A stretch of 64,000 nucleotides of DNA from Nilaparvata lugens (taxonomy: Eukaryota > Arthropoda > Insecta > Hemiptera > Delphacidae), in assembly GCF_014356525.2 (NCBI RefSeq), contig NC_052508.1, forward strand, positions 39,593,113-39,657,112, read 5' to 3'. The notes below the pieces were generated by a model. That model did no database searches. It was not told where the DNA came from and was given only the letters and a program-made list of their open reading frames with translations. Below, one piece after another: positions 11,171 to 21,439 of the stretch (its first letter is position 1; each line of letters begins with the position of its first letter). Both the position numbers and the translations under genes were made by a program.

Positions 11171-12781
11171 GATGCAAATTTTAAATTTAGAAAAATTAAA
11201 ACACCAAATTATAGTTGAATATTACACTTAATTATCACTGCACATTGTATTAATTAAGTTATTTTATGAATTTTGAAGCCAAAAATACACACAAATTCTC
11301 ACTAAGAACAGCTGAACATTGATGAACTAGTAGAGTTTGGAGCAACCATTCATTCAATTATTCCCAGCTCAATCCGATAAATTTCTTATTCAAATTCATC
11401 TCAATCAGATGTTAAAGTTGAAAAAGAATAATAATGATTGTAATTATTAACAATTATTATTAAATTTAAATAATAGCCCTCATATTAAAATATTTGAAAT
11501 AGCGCTCATCGAATTTCCATCTAGGTGTTTACCCTGTTGTCAGTATTTACAGCAGCAGAAGTCTTCGGAGTGAATTACAGCATTTAATTTGGATTTTCGT
11601 TTGATAATAATTGTTAATTCATTAGCATTTTAATAATTGAAATTTCTCAGTAATTTCCATCTGTAGATTGTAATGATTGTTTATCACTTGATAATGAAAT
11701 CTCAAGTGATGGTTTGTCATACAGAAATACCGATCAAGTGGATATATTTGTCATTTTCAACTGGAAAACGAGAATTTGTAACTTTCACCGCAAGCTAACG
11801 TATCCGAAGGTATTCGAACTACTATGATGGTGACATAGTGTTGTGTTAGTGTCAAAGTGTTGAGAGCTTGGACAGGCGATTACAATAAAACGACATAATA
11901 AAAGTTTCTAAAGTAGCCCATATGGGTGCAGTTCCTACCAGCTGCCCCGATTAAACAAGCTTGATAAGCATTTTATACGATCAAAAACATAATAATATTA
12001 TGTAGCTAATTAAATTCTAGATTCTTATCAAATTATCTATCACTGGGTCAGTGAGTTTATTACCTGCAATATAATAGAAGATTGTTGTGATCAAATACAC
12101 AAAATGACGCCCATGAATATGCGTCATAAAGTGGCGTTGTTTCAGCAATAAATCATAATTATTATACTTTTTCACATATCACATGGATACAAGGCAGTAT
12201 AGATTATGAGGAGGTGATTCATTTTCCAATCATTATACAGCCAAATTCTCATTTACATAGCATAAACGATACATACGGTATTATTATTCTCATTGAATAA
12301 AATAGATTCTATCTAGAATCAATACACTTGGATGATAAGTATCGGTTCTTTCAGGCCTACATTCACTCTCACTTAACAACACTTATTAGAGCTCTAGTGA
12401 TGATCCGCAAGCCTTTCTACGATGGATAATGCTGTGTATTGTCAACAATTGTAATTTCTTGAATAGACATGTGCTTCTGATGATTTGAGAGAAATCACAA
12501 AGTGTGTATTGTTTACAGTAATAAAATTAAATGGAACATTCTAGCGAAATCACAAGCAATTGTGGAGAATAATGAGTTTATTGATTTATCTACTTTTCAA
12601 TGCTTGAAACGTGACGCTTATTCCCAAGTGATTTCTCTATAAAACTTGCTGATCTTGTGCAGAAATGTCGAAAATTCCGTGATAATGATTATGGTGAACA
12701 ATATTAGAACAACCGTGAATAAAACAATTATAACAATTGATGTTTATGATGTTCCAAACACGATGCACATGATAAATGATA
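11171..12781. other. No supported gene
   Basis: AT-rich, stops in all frames; no repeat, RNA gene or inverted repeat was recognised. Confidence 0.45.
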
Positions 12782-12955
12782 ATGACTAGGTCACCTGCAA
12801 GTGAACTGTTTGAAATTTATAAGAGACTACAGCTGCCTGAGGCTGCTCATTTTTCTCCGGGAAGATTTCGAGGACGTGATGAAGAGGAAAAGAAGGATAT
12901 TCTTGCCCTGAAGGGATGTGGGCTTTCCTACAATAAAAGCTTTGGGATCGACTGA
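12782..12955 (+). CDS. Possible small ORF or exon, 57 codons, unrecognised
   Basis: An ATG at 12782 opens a frame to TGA at 12953-12955. The block is richer in G and C than its neighbours and uses ordinary codons. The product is hydrophilic, with a charged middle (GRFRGRDEEEKKDI) and a C-terminal LKGCGLSYNKSFGID. It has no signal peptide and no membrane span. It could be a small protein, part of an exon, or chance. I do not recognise a family. No clear splice donor lies at its end, and no promoter is evident. Confidence 0.25.
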   Translation: MTRSPASELFEIYKRLQLPEAAHFSPGRFRGRDEEEKKDILALKGCGLSYNKSFGID

Positions 12956-13434
12956 GGCAATTTCCTTTATTGAAAATTGTTATTCATCAGAGAGCTCTCC
13001 AGGTAGTTTCGTATTCACTTGCGGAAATTCATAACCACCTGTTACTGTGCCTTGAAAGAGTGAATGAGCTTTCAAAATATATTGTAGCAAGCCGATTATA
13101 CTTCATAATTATATTAATAATCGATTAACTTCATAAGTAAACAATTAATGGAACATTTGCTTAAAGGAAAATCAGTTAATAATGTCAACTTCCTGGTGCT
13201 CCTCTACACACTAATGTTGAAGAATACAAACTATATATATATACTAAAGAAAAGTTTTCTTTAATTTAGGATTTCTCATATTGTGGCTTTCAGCGATCAT
13301 TCATCAGTTATGAAAATTTTGTTGCCAATGTATTTGCAGGGGTCTTGAGAATATTCAATTGCACTGAAAGCATAAATTATTATGAACAGGCGATTGAGTA
13401 ATTTCAATGGAATAATTTTCCCCTGGAACAATTA
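12956..13434. other. No supported gene
   Basis: AT-rich spacer between the small ORF and the MITE. Nothing recognised. Confidence 0.4.
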
Positions 13435-13613
13435 GGCTCAACTCACATTCACGCGACTCAGGTCGAGAAGAGACTCGACTCTGGTCGAGAGCATGTGTTT
13501 TCAAAAGGTGACGTCGCGGAGACTAGAATCGACTGGTCATCATTTGGAAACACATGCTCTCGACTAGAGTCGAGTCTCTTCTCGGCCTAAGTCGCGTAAG
13601 TGTGAGTTGAGCC
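13435..13613. mobile_element. PIF/Harbinger-like MITE, 179 bp, TTA target duplication
   Basis: Begins GGCTCAACTCAC and ends GTGAGTTGAGCC. It is flanked by TTA on both sides (13432-13434 and 13614-13616). The inverted similarity extends far inward: GAGAAGAGACTCGACTCTGG and GAGCATGTGTTTTC on the left pair with GAAACACATGCTC and GAGTCGAGTCTCTTCTC on the right. A three-base TWA duplication and ends starting GG are the usual signature of PIF/Harbinger elements. The element has no coding capacity and would need a transposase from elsewhere. The arms are little decayed, which suggests a fairly recent insertion. Confidence 0.8.
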
Positions 13614-14670
13614 TTAGTTCTACGCTTTCACTACAAAATGACGAAAAAAATACTGTATTAGTTATGAAGAGAATTTTTCATAATGTGTACACTCAAATTT
13701 CTTCATTTGAGTTTCAATGGCTAGGGTTTAAATGATCATCGTTTGATGAGTTATTTCCTCTCATGGGAATGATCATCGTGATGATTATAAAAATTGATAA
13801 TCATATTCTGAAGAGAGAAAACTTTGACATTACTCTGCATATATACACCTTGTTACAACTCCCCTCCTGTGGTGGCTATCGTTTTGATAGTTCACACCAA
13901 ACACACCCAGGATTGCTGAAAATAAAACTCTTGAAAAACTATTCTTGTTGGTGCCTCGGATATTCAGCTGGTGAGCACAGGTTTTAGTGTTTTGGGGGGT
14001 GTGACCAGGTTTAATTTTTGAAGACAGAAATATTGTGTCAGTTTTTAATTGACTCAAGTCTCCAGTCTCCAGACTCACAATTCCACTCACCACACAACAC
14101 CAATCCTGACGTAGTACACTTGAGGAACTGCCTTATATATAATGTTATAACTAGCCTGAAGAGAAATGCGGCTTTGAAATAAACTAATGAATGCAATCCC
14201 CCTAGAATCAAAATCGATTCTGACCTAGATAGACTACACTCGGCTATTGAAAGTTTAATGGAATTTTCAATGTTGACTACTATATTAAAATGATCCCTAA
14301 TGCCGCTTACCACATGAAATGACACTATTGATATTATCCGACTCCAGTACACACGGAATTGCCGATATACTAAGTGCATAAGTCAAACAATATAATATAC
14401 TCACACTCTACTCGCATAAGTAATCATGTCAGTGGGAAATCGATTTCACACGGGCCCAATACAAATTTGAGGGATGAAAAAAAATGGAAAAACTGCTATG
14501 TCTCAGCCAGTATCACTGTTAATGCTCGGTGAGTATCGGCAATGTATTTTCTCTTTGTTCATAGAAAAAATACATTCTCGACACTCCTAAGAAAATTGGA
14601 AATTGAATGATAAGTCCAATATTCAAGTAAGGCATACAATGAATTTCAATTTGAGAGAAAGAACAATTAA
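13614..14670. other. No supported gene
   Basis: Two overlapping minus-strand frames (13830-14093 and 14038-14379, 87 and 113 codons) have no recognisable domain or splice context and are treated as chance. Nothing else seen. Confidence 0.4.
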
Positions 14671-14903
14671 AGGGGGCACTTTAGTTTATGGGCCGCGGAA
14701 TCTAACATTGAGACCTACATAGATCGATAGAGGAGATCAATACGAGATCAACCATGTATAACATTGTTGTCGATTTCCAAGGATTAGCTGAAAAAACATT
14801 GTGGAAAGTTCAAAATGTTTATATCAATTCTTATTTTTAATAATTTTTTTATGGTTAAAATATGTTTAAAATTAGTGCAATCTTATGTAAAATGTGACGA
14901 GGA
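14671..14903 (+). repeat. Left terminal inverted repeat of the composite element
   Basis: Pairs with 16691-16921 over about 230 bp at what looks like roughly 90% identity by eye. Matching landmarks are CCGCGGAATCTA-CATTGAG, ATAACATTGTTGTCGATTTC, CAAGGATTAGCTGAA and TGCAATCTTATGTAAAAT. Confidence 0.85.
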
Positions 14904-14928
14904 AAAAAACTCCATTTTTTGCTACCTA

Positions 14929-16143
14929 GGAAGAACTTAGGTTAGAAAAAGCTTGGATTGTGGAAAGCTTAGGTTAGGAGGAGCTTGGATCAGGAAAATA
15001 TTAGGTTAGGGGAATCTTAGGTTAGGAAAAGCTTAGATTTGGGGAAGCTTAGGTTAGGAGAAGCTAGGGTCAGGAAAAGCTTAGGTTGGGAAAATCTTAG
15101 ATTAGGAAAAGCTGAGGTTAGGAAAAGCTCAGTTTGGGAAAAAGCTAAGGTTGGGAAAAGCTTAGGTTAGGGGGAGCTGGGACTGAGAAAAGCTTAGGTC
15201 AGAGAAAGATGGGTTAGGAAAACTTGCATTGGAAAGAGCTCAACTTAGGAAAAGCTTAGGTTGAGAAAAAGCTTAGGTTAGGGAAAGCTTAGATTAGGAA
15301 AAGCTAAGGTTGGGGAAAGCATAGGTTAGGAAAGAGCTAAGGTTAGGAAAAGCTTAGGTTAGGGGAAGCTGGGTCTGGGGAAAGCTTGGGTTAGGAAAAG
15401 TTTGGATTAGAAAAAGCTTAAGTTAGGAGAAGCTTAGGTTAGGGGAAGCTGGGTTTAAGAAAAGCTTAGGTTGAGGAAAGCTTGGGTTGGGAAAACTTAG
15501 ATTAGGAATAAGAGGTTAGGAAATAGCTTAGGTTGGGGAAAGCTTGGGTTAGGAGAATCTTGGGTTAGGTAAAGCTTAGGTAAGGGGAAGCTTGGTTTGG
15601 GAAAATCTTAGGTTGGGGAAAGCTTGGGTTAGAAAAAGCTTAGATTAGAAAAAGTTTAGGTTAGGAAATGCTTAGGTTAGAGATGGCTGTGTCTGGAATA
15701 AACTCAGGTTAGGAAAAGCTTAGGTTAGGTGAAGCTTAGATTAGTAAAAGCTTAGGTTAGGAAAAGCTTAGGTTCGGTGAAGCTGGGTCTGAGAAAAGCT
15801 TAGGTTGGGGGAGCTTGGGTTGGTAAAACTTAGATTAGAAAAAGCTTAGGTTAGAAAAAAGCTTAGGTTAGAAAAAAGCTTAGGTTAGGGAAAGCTTAGG
15901 TTGGGAAAAGCTTAGATTGAGAAAAATCTAAGGTTAGGAAAAGCTAAGATTGGGAAGCATAGGTTAGGGGAAGCTACGTTTGAAAATGCTTAGGTTAGGA
16001 ATAGCTTAGATTGGGAAAATTCTAAAGTTAGGAAAAGCTTAGGTTAGGAAAAAAGGTGAGATTAGGAAAATCTTAGGTTAGGGAATGTTTGGGTTAGGAA
16101 AAGCTTACATTGGGAAAAAGCATAGTTTAGGAAAAGCTTGATT
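14929..16143 (+). repeat. Minisatellite, ~15-16 bp unit GGAAAAGCTTAGGTTA
   Basis: About 1.2 kb of head-to-tail degenerate units close to GGAAAAGCTTAGGTTA, roughly 75-80 copies by length. Most carry TTAGG and AAGCTT. Every tenth unit or so is a variant such as GAAGCTGGGTCTGAGAAAAG (near 15165, 15365, 15445, 15780), hinting at a higher-order period. Units are contiguous with no unique spacers, so it is not a CRISPR array. The telomere-like TTAGG sits inside a longer unit, so this is not a simple interstitial telomere. Confidence 0.9.
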
Positions 16144-16690
16144 TGATTCAATTATTTTTATAATATTTTGAAGCTTCTGAATTGCATTGGAGCTGAATAA
16201 AATGTGATCCTCAATATCGGTCTGCACTATGCCTTTGCAAACATATTGAACTCTTCTAAAGCTAAAATACTACATTTTCTTGTATTTTTCCAAATATCTT
16301 AATAATCTATAAAATTTTCCAACCTCAAATCTATTTTAATAAATTCCCTGCAAAAAACCCAATGAGAGTTAGCCAATTTAGTAGTCACTAAAAGTAGTAA
16401 AAAAAAATAAAATTTGAGAATTGAAGAGTATTGAGTGTGCAATTTTTTTTTATTTTCCCAAATATCTCGAACAATTTTGAGTTTAGGCTATCAAGTGACT
16501 GGACATTTTTTCTTTAGAATTTATCATTCTACTAAATCAAGTTTAAAATAACTATAGTTTAAAATACCTATTAATCATCATGAAAACAAGTTAACCTTTT
16601 TCAAAGCAAAAAAGTTGCATTTTTCTGCGCATTTTTTGCAATATCTCAAAAACTACTGGAGTTACGAACCTGAAATTAGTTTCATTGGAT
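16144..16690. repeat. Internal AT-rich part of the composite element
   Basis: Several degenerate copies of a block with AAATATCT followed by an A-rich and CCT/ACC-rich part are visible (for example CCAAATATCTTAATAATC, CCAAATATCTCGAACAAT and GCAATATCTCAAAAACTACT). It may be old arm-derived repeats. There is no coding frame. Confidence 0.45.
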
Positions 16691-16921
16691 TCCTCTTCAA
16701 ATTTTACATAAGATTGCACTAGTTTCCAACATATTTTAGCCATAAAAAATTTATTATAAATAAAAATTTATATAAAAATTTTGAACTTTCCGCCATGTTT
16801 CTTCAGCTAATCCTTGGAAATCGACAACAATGTTATACATGGTTGATCTCGTATTGATCTCCTCTATCGATCTATGTAGGTCTCAATGCTAGATTCCGCG
16901 GCCAATATACTAAAATGCAAC
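16691..16921 (-). repeat. Right terminal inverted repeat of the composite element
   Basis: Inverted partner of 14671-14903. It runs from TCCTCTTCAAATTTTACATA inward to AGATTCCGCGGCC and TACTAAAATGCAAC at the outer edge. Confidence 0.85.
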
Positions 16922-17378
16922 TTAATTAAATTCAACAGTAATATAAATTTTAAAATATGCTGAAATGAAAATATGCGTGTTAAAACTTTTTGGACACCAC
17001 ACAATCTTGCCAAGACTTGAAACAACCCAATCAAATTATTTTTTTTATTGGATATTATATGCTGCTTATTGTAATAGTTTCACTATTTATTCACACTTAT
17101 ATCTAATATTCATGCAGTATTTTTTTTTCTTGAATTATATTCAATCGAAGCAATTTTAACACCTTTGGAAAAAATTTTACCTCCACGGTAACCTGGGCGA
17201 ATGGGAATTTTACAAGAATCAATAAGTAGGATAATCCATTAAGTGGATCCTCAAAAAACTACATTCAACACATATAACAAACAATTAATTTTACCGATAA
17301 TTGGAGTAGTTACAAAACAAAATTGAATAAAAGCTAATTGGGTTGTCACATTATTTTTTTATATTTAAATAACGATTA
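16922..17378. other. No supported gene
   Basis: AT-rich; the plus-strand 64-codon frame at 16965-17159 is F/Y/I rich and not credible. Confidence 0.4.
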
Positions 17379-17457
17379 GCCTCCTGCTTGGCATCAGTCG
17401 GTAGAGCATGAAATATTTTAATATAATTATAAAAATTAGGTCGTGGTTTTTAATAGG
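17379..17457 (+). repeat. Decayed tRNA-Lys-like sequence heading copy A
   Basis: TTGGCATCAGTCGGTAGAGC matches the D-arm/A-box part of tRNA-Lys. ATGAAATATTTTAATAT fits its anticodon arm with a TTT-like anticodon, and AGGTCGTGG (17438-17446) fits the T-arm approach, where the family has GGGTCGTGGGTTCGA. The B box is decayed (TTTTTAAT) and about 12 bases are inserted in the variable region, so it should not be a working tRNA gene. This is a tRNA pseudogene or a SINE-type promoter head. Confidence 0.6.
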
Positions 17458-18720
17458 ATACAATCTCATAGAGATCTTTATAGGCCCAGATATGAGCTTC
17501 CACAATAATTCTGATAATTCATTAAAAAATAAATATATATATATGGTACTTATCCTATAGTATTGAGGAATAAAAATAAATTGCACACCATAAACAAATT
17601 GATACATATATTAACAAATATTGCAAAAATAGATCAGGGCAAAAAATATGAAGAGCGATAAAAAATATATAATATAAAAATAGAACAATAATCGAAATCA
17701 ATAAAATATCACAGGCTAAATACTATTCTCTAAATTTATAGCATGAAACGTTACCATGTGCTTTTATTTTATAATCATATGCATCCATTTGTATGTAGCT
17801 GCGATATTAGCTTGCTGATACTTGTCGACTTGGACAATTCCATTAAAAATAGATTCCTTAAAATCAGCTTGATAAATTGGCAACCAATAATCCAAATATA
17901 TATATTAAATTCTATAGTATCTAATAGATTTCTTTGCAATGAATATATATTTTATCTCAGGGTGCAAGATTCGGCACCTGTCGGAATAAATAGAGCAATT
18001 CATCTAGTGAATCAGAGCTACAACAAACTATCGCAAATTATATTGCAAAAATTAAAGATCATATGAATATGTATTCCTAGCCTAGATTTTATACTTCTTT
18101 GATTTATAGAACTTCTGATATGTGGATTTACTTGTTATTCTTCTAATAAAATACCTTTAATACTATATTTACTAAATTCTTAATTTATAAGAAAACCCTT
18201 TCGACGAGCTAGCTTTGATTATTATGTAATTTCGAAGCACTGAGGGCGCCCTGTCACTATTTCAATACTTCTCACTCACGTGTCGAAATCTTCTTACGAG
18301 CTGCTGATGTCGATCCAACTCCTGGTGGTCCTGGACTATGGTAGCCGGAGTCGTCTCTTCCAAGGGGTTACAAAATTATTTAAAAATGAAAATGACTTTT
18401 GCTTTATAAGAGCATCACAAAGTCTTATAAGAAATTTAATAATACAATCTAACTTTAGCTTTTTACAAGTTATAGCAAGGTATTACGCTCTATAATATTT
18501 AGGGACCTCTCATGGTGGCATTTGGCAGGCGAGTGTTGGTTCTCCTTTCTCAATTTTACAATTCTCATTTCCGACTTCCAAATTTACATAAAATTTGAAT
18601 ATCCTAGTCCTCCGCCATTCAAGGTTCAAATAGACCGTACTAAAATATTAAATTATTACTTATGTTGTATGTTTAATAATTTCTTTGCCTTCGGGCCATA
18701 TCCATAACATAGACTATACA
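17379..18720 (+). mobile_element. tRNA-Lys-headed dispersed repeat, copy A (~1.35 kb)
   Basis: This stretch and 62569-64000 share blocks in the same order. First comes a tRNA-Lys-like head; then an A-rich part with AAAATATCAC; then GACGAGCTAGCTTT followed by GCACTGAG (18196 and 63528); then ACTCACGTGT; then a GGTGG...TCTGGCAAGCAAGTG-like block (18525 and 63850) with TTTACATAAAATT-AAATATC; and last a GTACTAAAAT/TAGTACTGTC end. Identity is low, so the copies are old. No long coding frame exists in either. It may be a long tRNA-headed SINE, a non-autonomous retroelement, or a transposon that captured a tRNA piece. Confidence 0.6.
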
Positions 18721-19548
18721 ACAATTTTATACAAATTCTATTTATTTGTAGAAATATATACAAATATTTTTAAATCGGCATACTTTTGCCGCCTATCAAT
18801 TGCCATTATGTGATTGGTGCATGCAAATTGTTTCAGTATTCATGCGCTTGGTAACCTCCTATTTCCTGGATACATTTAATTATTTTTATTAGGTTTTTTA
18901 AATATGCCCTCTACATGCTAGTTAATTCTCTATACGTTATTATTTGTTTCATGCATCATAATAGTTAGCCACGTGAGACCTTTTGTTCCTCAAATTGCAT
19001 ACCATTTTGCCATAATAAATTTCTGCCAAGGTGTTTGGTCAGATTCTACGTTGCATGGCTCGGTCGATCGTTAGGTCGCCGATCACTAAATGTTTATGCC
19101 TAACCTCAACCTTCAATATTTTATATAATATTATATATTAGCAAAAAATTATTTCAATTCCTCTTAGGCTGTTGTACAGTTTAGCCAGGATAATCTGATA
19201 TTATCTAATCTTTATGTTATCTCTTTGGCGATATTAGCCAGTTACTTTACTTAGACCTATTAATATTTCAGCTAGGGATTTTTATATCTATCCAAATTTC
19301 AATATGTTACAGGGTTTATAAAACTACCCCATCACGTTAAACAAGATTATCACAGAAGAGAAAAAGAGTGAGTGTACGAATTCAGAGCGAGAAAAAAATT
19401 GTCTCTTGCAGAACAGCTGTGATGTTAGTCAGCTGTATTAATTGGACAAAAATAATTTGCAAATTGGGGCAGAATTATTCATTTTTCGTCCCACTTAGAT
19501 GTAATGAGCTGGTTTACGTGCGTCATATGGAGGCCGTAAGTGATTGTT
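18721..19548. other. No supported gene
   Basis: AT-rich, no repeat or frame recognised up to the edge of the tandem duplication. Confidence 0.4.
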
Positions 19549-21439
19549 TTCTGACCAGGCCGGTAAAATTTTTTACGGCCCTAGGGCTGCAAAATAACCT
19601 TGAAGTCAGCTGATTCTGATTTGATGTGAACGTGTTTACAAAATAGTTTATGAAACGGAATCAGTTTATGCTTCTAGAATTGAATAAAGTTTTTGCAATA
19701 AGATACTATCATTTTATTTGTATGAATGAAATACAAATGAGATATTATAAACTATTCAAATTCAATTTTCAGAGTATAATAGAATCCAACCTCAAACCTC
19801 CTAGTACAGCGTTTATCACGGAACATGGTGGATAAACGGAATCATTTTATGCTTCTAGAATTCAATAGAGTATTCTGTAATAATATACTATCATTTTATT
19901 TGGATGAATAAAATACAGATAAGATATATATTATAAACTATTCAAATAATTCGATTTTCTGACTAAACTTCCGTTGACATTCAGATTGGCCAAATTTCAA
20001 GTGTGCTAAAACAGCTGATCAAAAACTTTTCATAATTTGTGTTTATCATTCAATAGTTAAAACATTTATAATAATATCATCTTATTGTCATTTGGAAGAA
20101 TAAAAAGTATAAACTCAACCTCTTACATAATTGAACATAATCTTTTAGGTTATTTAGACAAATCAGAATAAAAAATAAAAATACTTGGACAATTTCTTGA
20201 TATTCAGATTACCTCGGATTTGCTAGAGCTATGACCTTCCACTTTTGCTTTCGGAAGTGCTTATAATAGACAATTATCCTCATATATATATATTGTTTAT
20301 TTTCCTGTGTGGTGAAAAATAACGTTCTCACCATGGGCAAAAATGTTTTTCCGGCTCTCAATCTTTTCTAGTCCTCGGCCTACGGTCTCGGACTTGAAAA
20401 TCGACTTCGAGCCAGAAAAGTCTCATTTTTGGCCCTAGGTGCGAAATATACTATTGTGTTCATGGGATAAATTAATACACTTCTTACAAATTTTTACATT
20501 TCTAATAAATGCAAAATAATAATTTTTTTAACTTGGTTTGCAAACACCAAATCCAGTAGATCTAACCGTAGGCATGAAAAAACATATGATCAGAACATGA
20601 TGTACAATGTCGTCTGCTCAGAACCTAACCTCAAATAATATAACCTTAAAAAATGTTCTTAATGATAATAAAGGTTTTAGTGAGTGTTTCATTTTTAACC
20701 ATATTTTAGTATTAAATGTGAATTTCCCAGGCCATGAACGCTCAGGCGTATTGCGTCGTCACAACCTTTAGGCTTATTTCACTGACTTTCTCTGACTATT
20801 TAGCTCCTTCATCCTATCTCGGAATGACATTCCTGGTATCATATCATGATATTATCACGCATTGAAATGTTGATAACTGGAGAAAATCAGGGATTAGCTG
20901 TACAGAAATATCATTTAGTACGAACTTTGCATACAGCGACTAAAAAACATGGAACAATCATCCCACTGGCATGCGAATGAGAAAATATCATTCTATTCCA
21001 AACAATGAAATGTAAAAATATTTTCCTGCAACATTTCATTATCCGAAGAGGCAAAAACTTCATCCATTTGTTGCACATTATAGAGAACGCACTTAATGCG
21101 GATGTTCAATAATTTCGAGGTATCAATCATTTATTCCGATACTTCATGGAATAAAAGACCTGGCTTTACAATACCGAAATTTCAGCGAGCTAATAAAAGA
21201 ACAGGCTGACGGACAGCTCTGCAAATTTTCCTCTCTCTCGATATTAATGATTGTATTAGAATCCAGCACACATTTCAATCAAACTCATTATTTCGAGGCT
21301 CGTATTTGATGGAATATTGCTCTGATCATGGAATGAGTCCGGCCGATCACAATACTTCCACTAATGTCATCGATCTCTGATGTTATAATGAAATGTGTCT
21401 CTTTGTTCAGTTTCCACCGACCACGTCGATTCCAATTAA
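19549..21439 (+). repeat. Segmental tandem duplication, unit 1 (~1.89 kb)
   Basis: Starts TTCTGACCAGGCCGGTAAAA and runs to the start of unit 2, which repeats it almost base for base. Landmarks are ACGGCCCTAGGGCTG, GGAATCAGTTTATGCTTCTA, CAGCTGATCAAAAACTTTTC, a CCGGCTCTCAATCTTTTCTA block near 20351, and GATCATGGAATGAGTCCGGC near the end. Unit 1 lacks about 22 bases present in unit 2 (AGAGTAGGATAGAAC part near 21849). Inside it a ~181-bp tandem occurs (see 19653). No protein-coding frame is conserved between units: the best frame of unit 2 (22619-22876) is broken here by an indel in GCGTCGTCACAACC. Confidence 0.9.
19653..19990 (+). repeat. 181-bp internal tandem repeat (two copies) in unit 1
   Basis: AAACGGAATCA-TTTATGCTTC starts at 19653 and again at 19834. 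Each is followed by TAGAATT-AATA-AGT, ACTATCATTTTATTTG and ATATTATAAACTATTCAAAT. The second copy is diverged. The same pair occurs in unit 2 from about 21544 and 21725, so this tandem is older than the segmental duplication. Confidence 0.7.

Larger units (their letters stand above)
14671..16921. mobile_element. Composite foldback element: ~230-bp inverted ends around a minisatellite
   Basis: Long terminal inverted repeats (14671-14903 and 16691-16921) enclose a minisatellite (14929-16143) and a ~550-bp AT-rich part. The arms read the same on opposite strands, for example GGCCGCGGAATCTA, CATTGAGACCTACATAGATC and GGTTGATCTCGTATTGATCT. TTAA occurs at both outer edges (14667-14670 and 16922-16925) and could be a target duplication, but TTAA is common in such DNA and the outermost bases match poorly. 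No transposase is present. The layout recalls Drosophila FB/Galileo foldbacks, whose long inverted ends also carry tandem repeats. That is an analogy; homology is not shown. Confidence 0.75.

Noticed and set aside
14929..16143. CRISPR array or true telomere
   Set aside because: Units are contiguous with no spacers, and TTAGG is embedded in a longer 15-16 bp unit. The array also lies inside an inverted-repeat element, so it is neither a CRISPR array nor a telomere end.
17379..17457. Functional tRNA-Lys gene
   Set aside because: The B box is decayed, about 12 bases are inserted, and acceptor-stem pairing is lost. Called a tRNA-like repeat head only.
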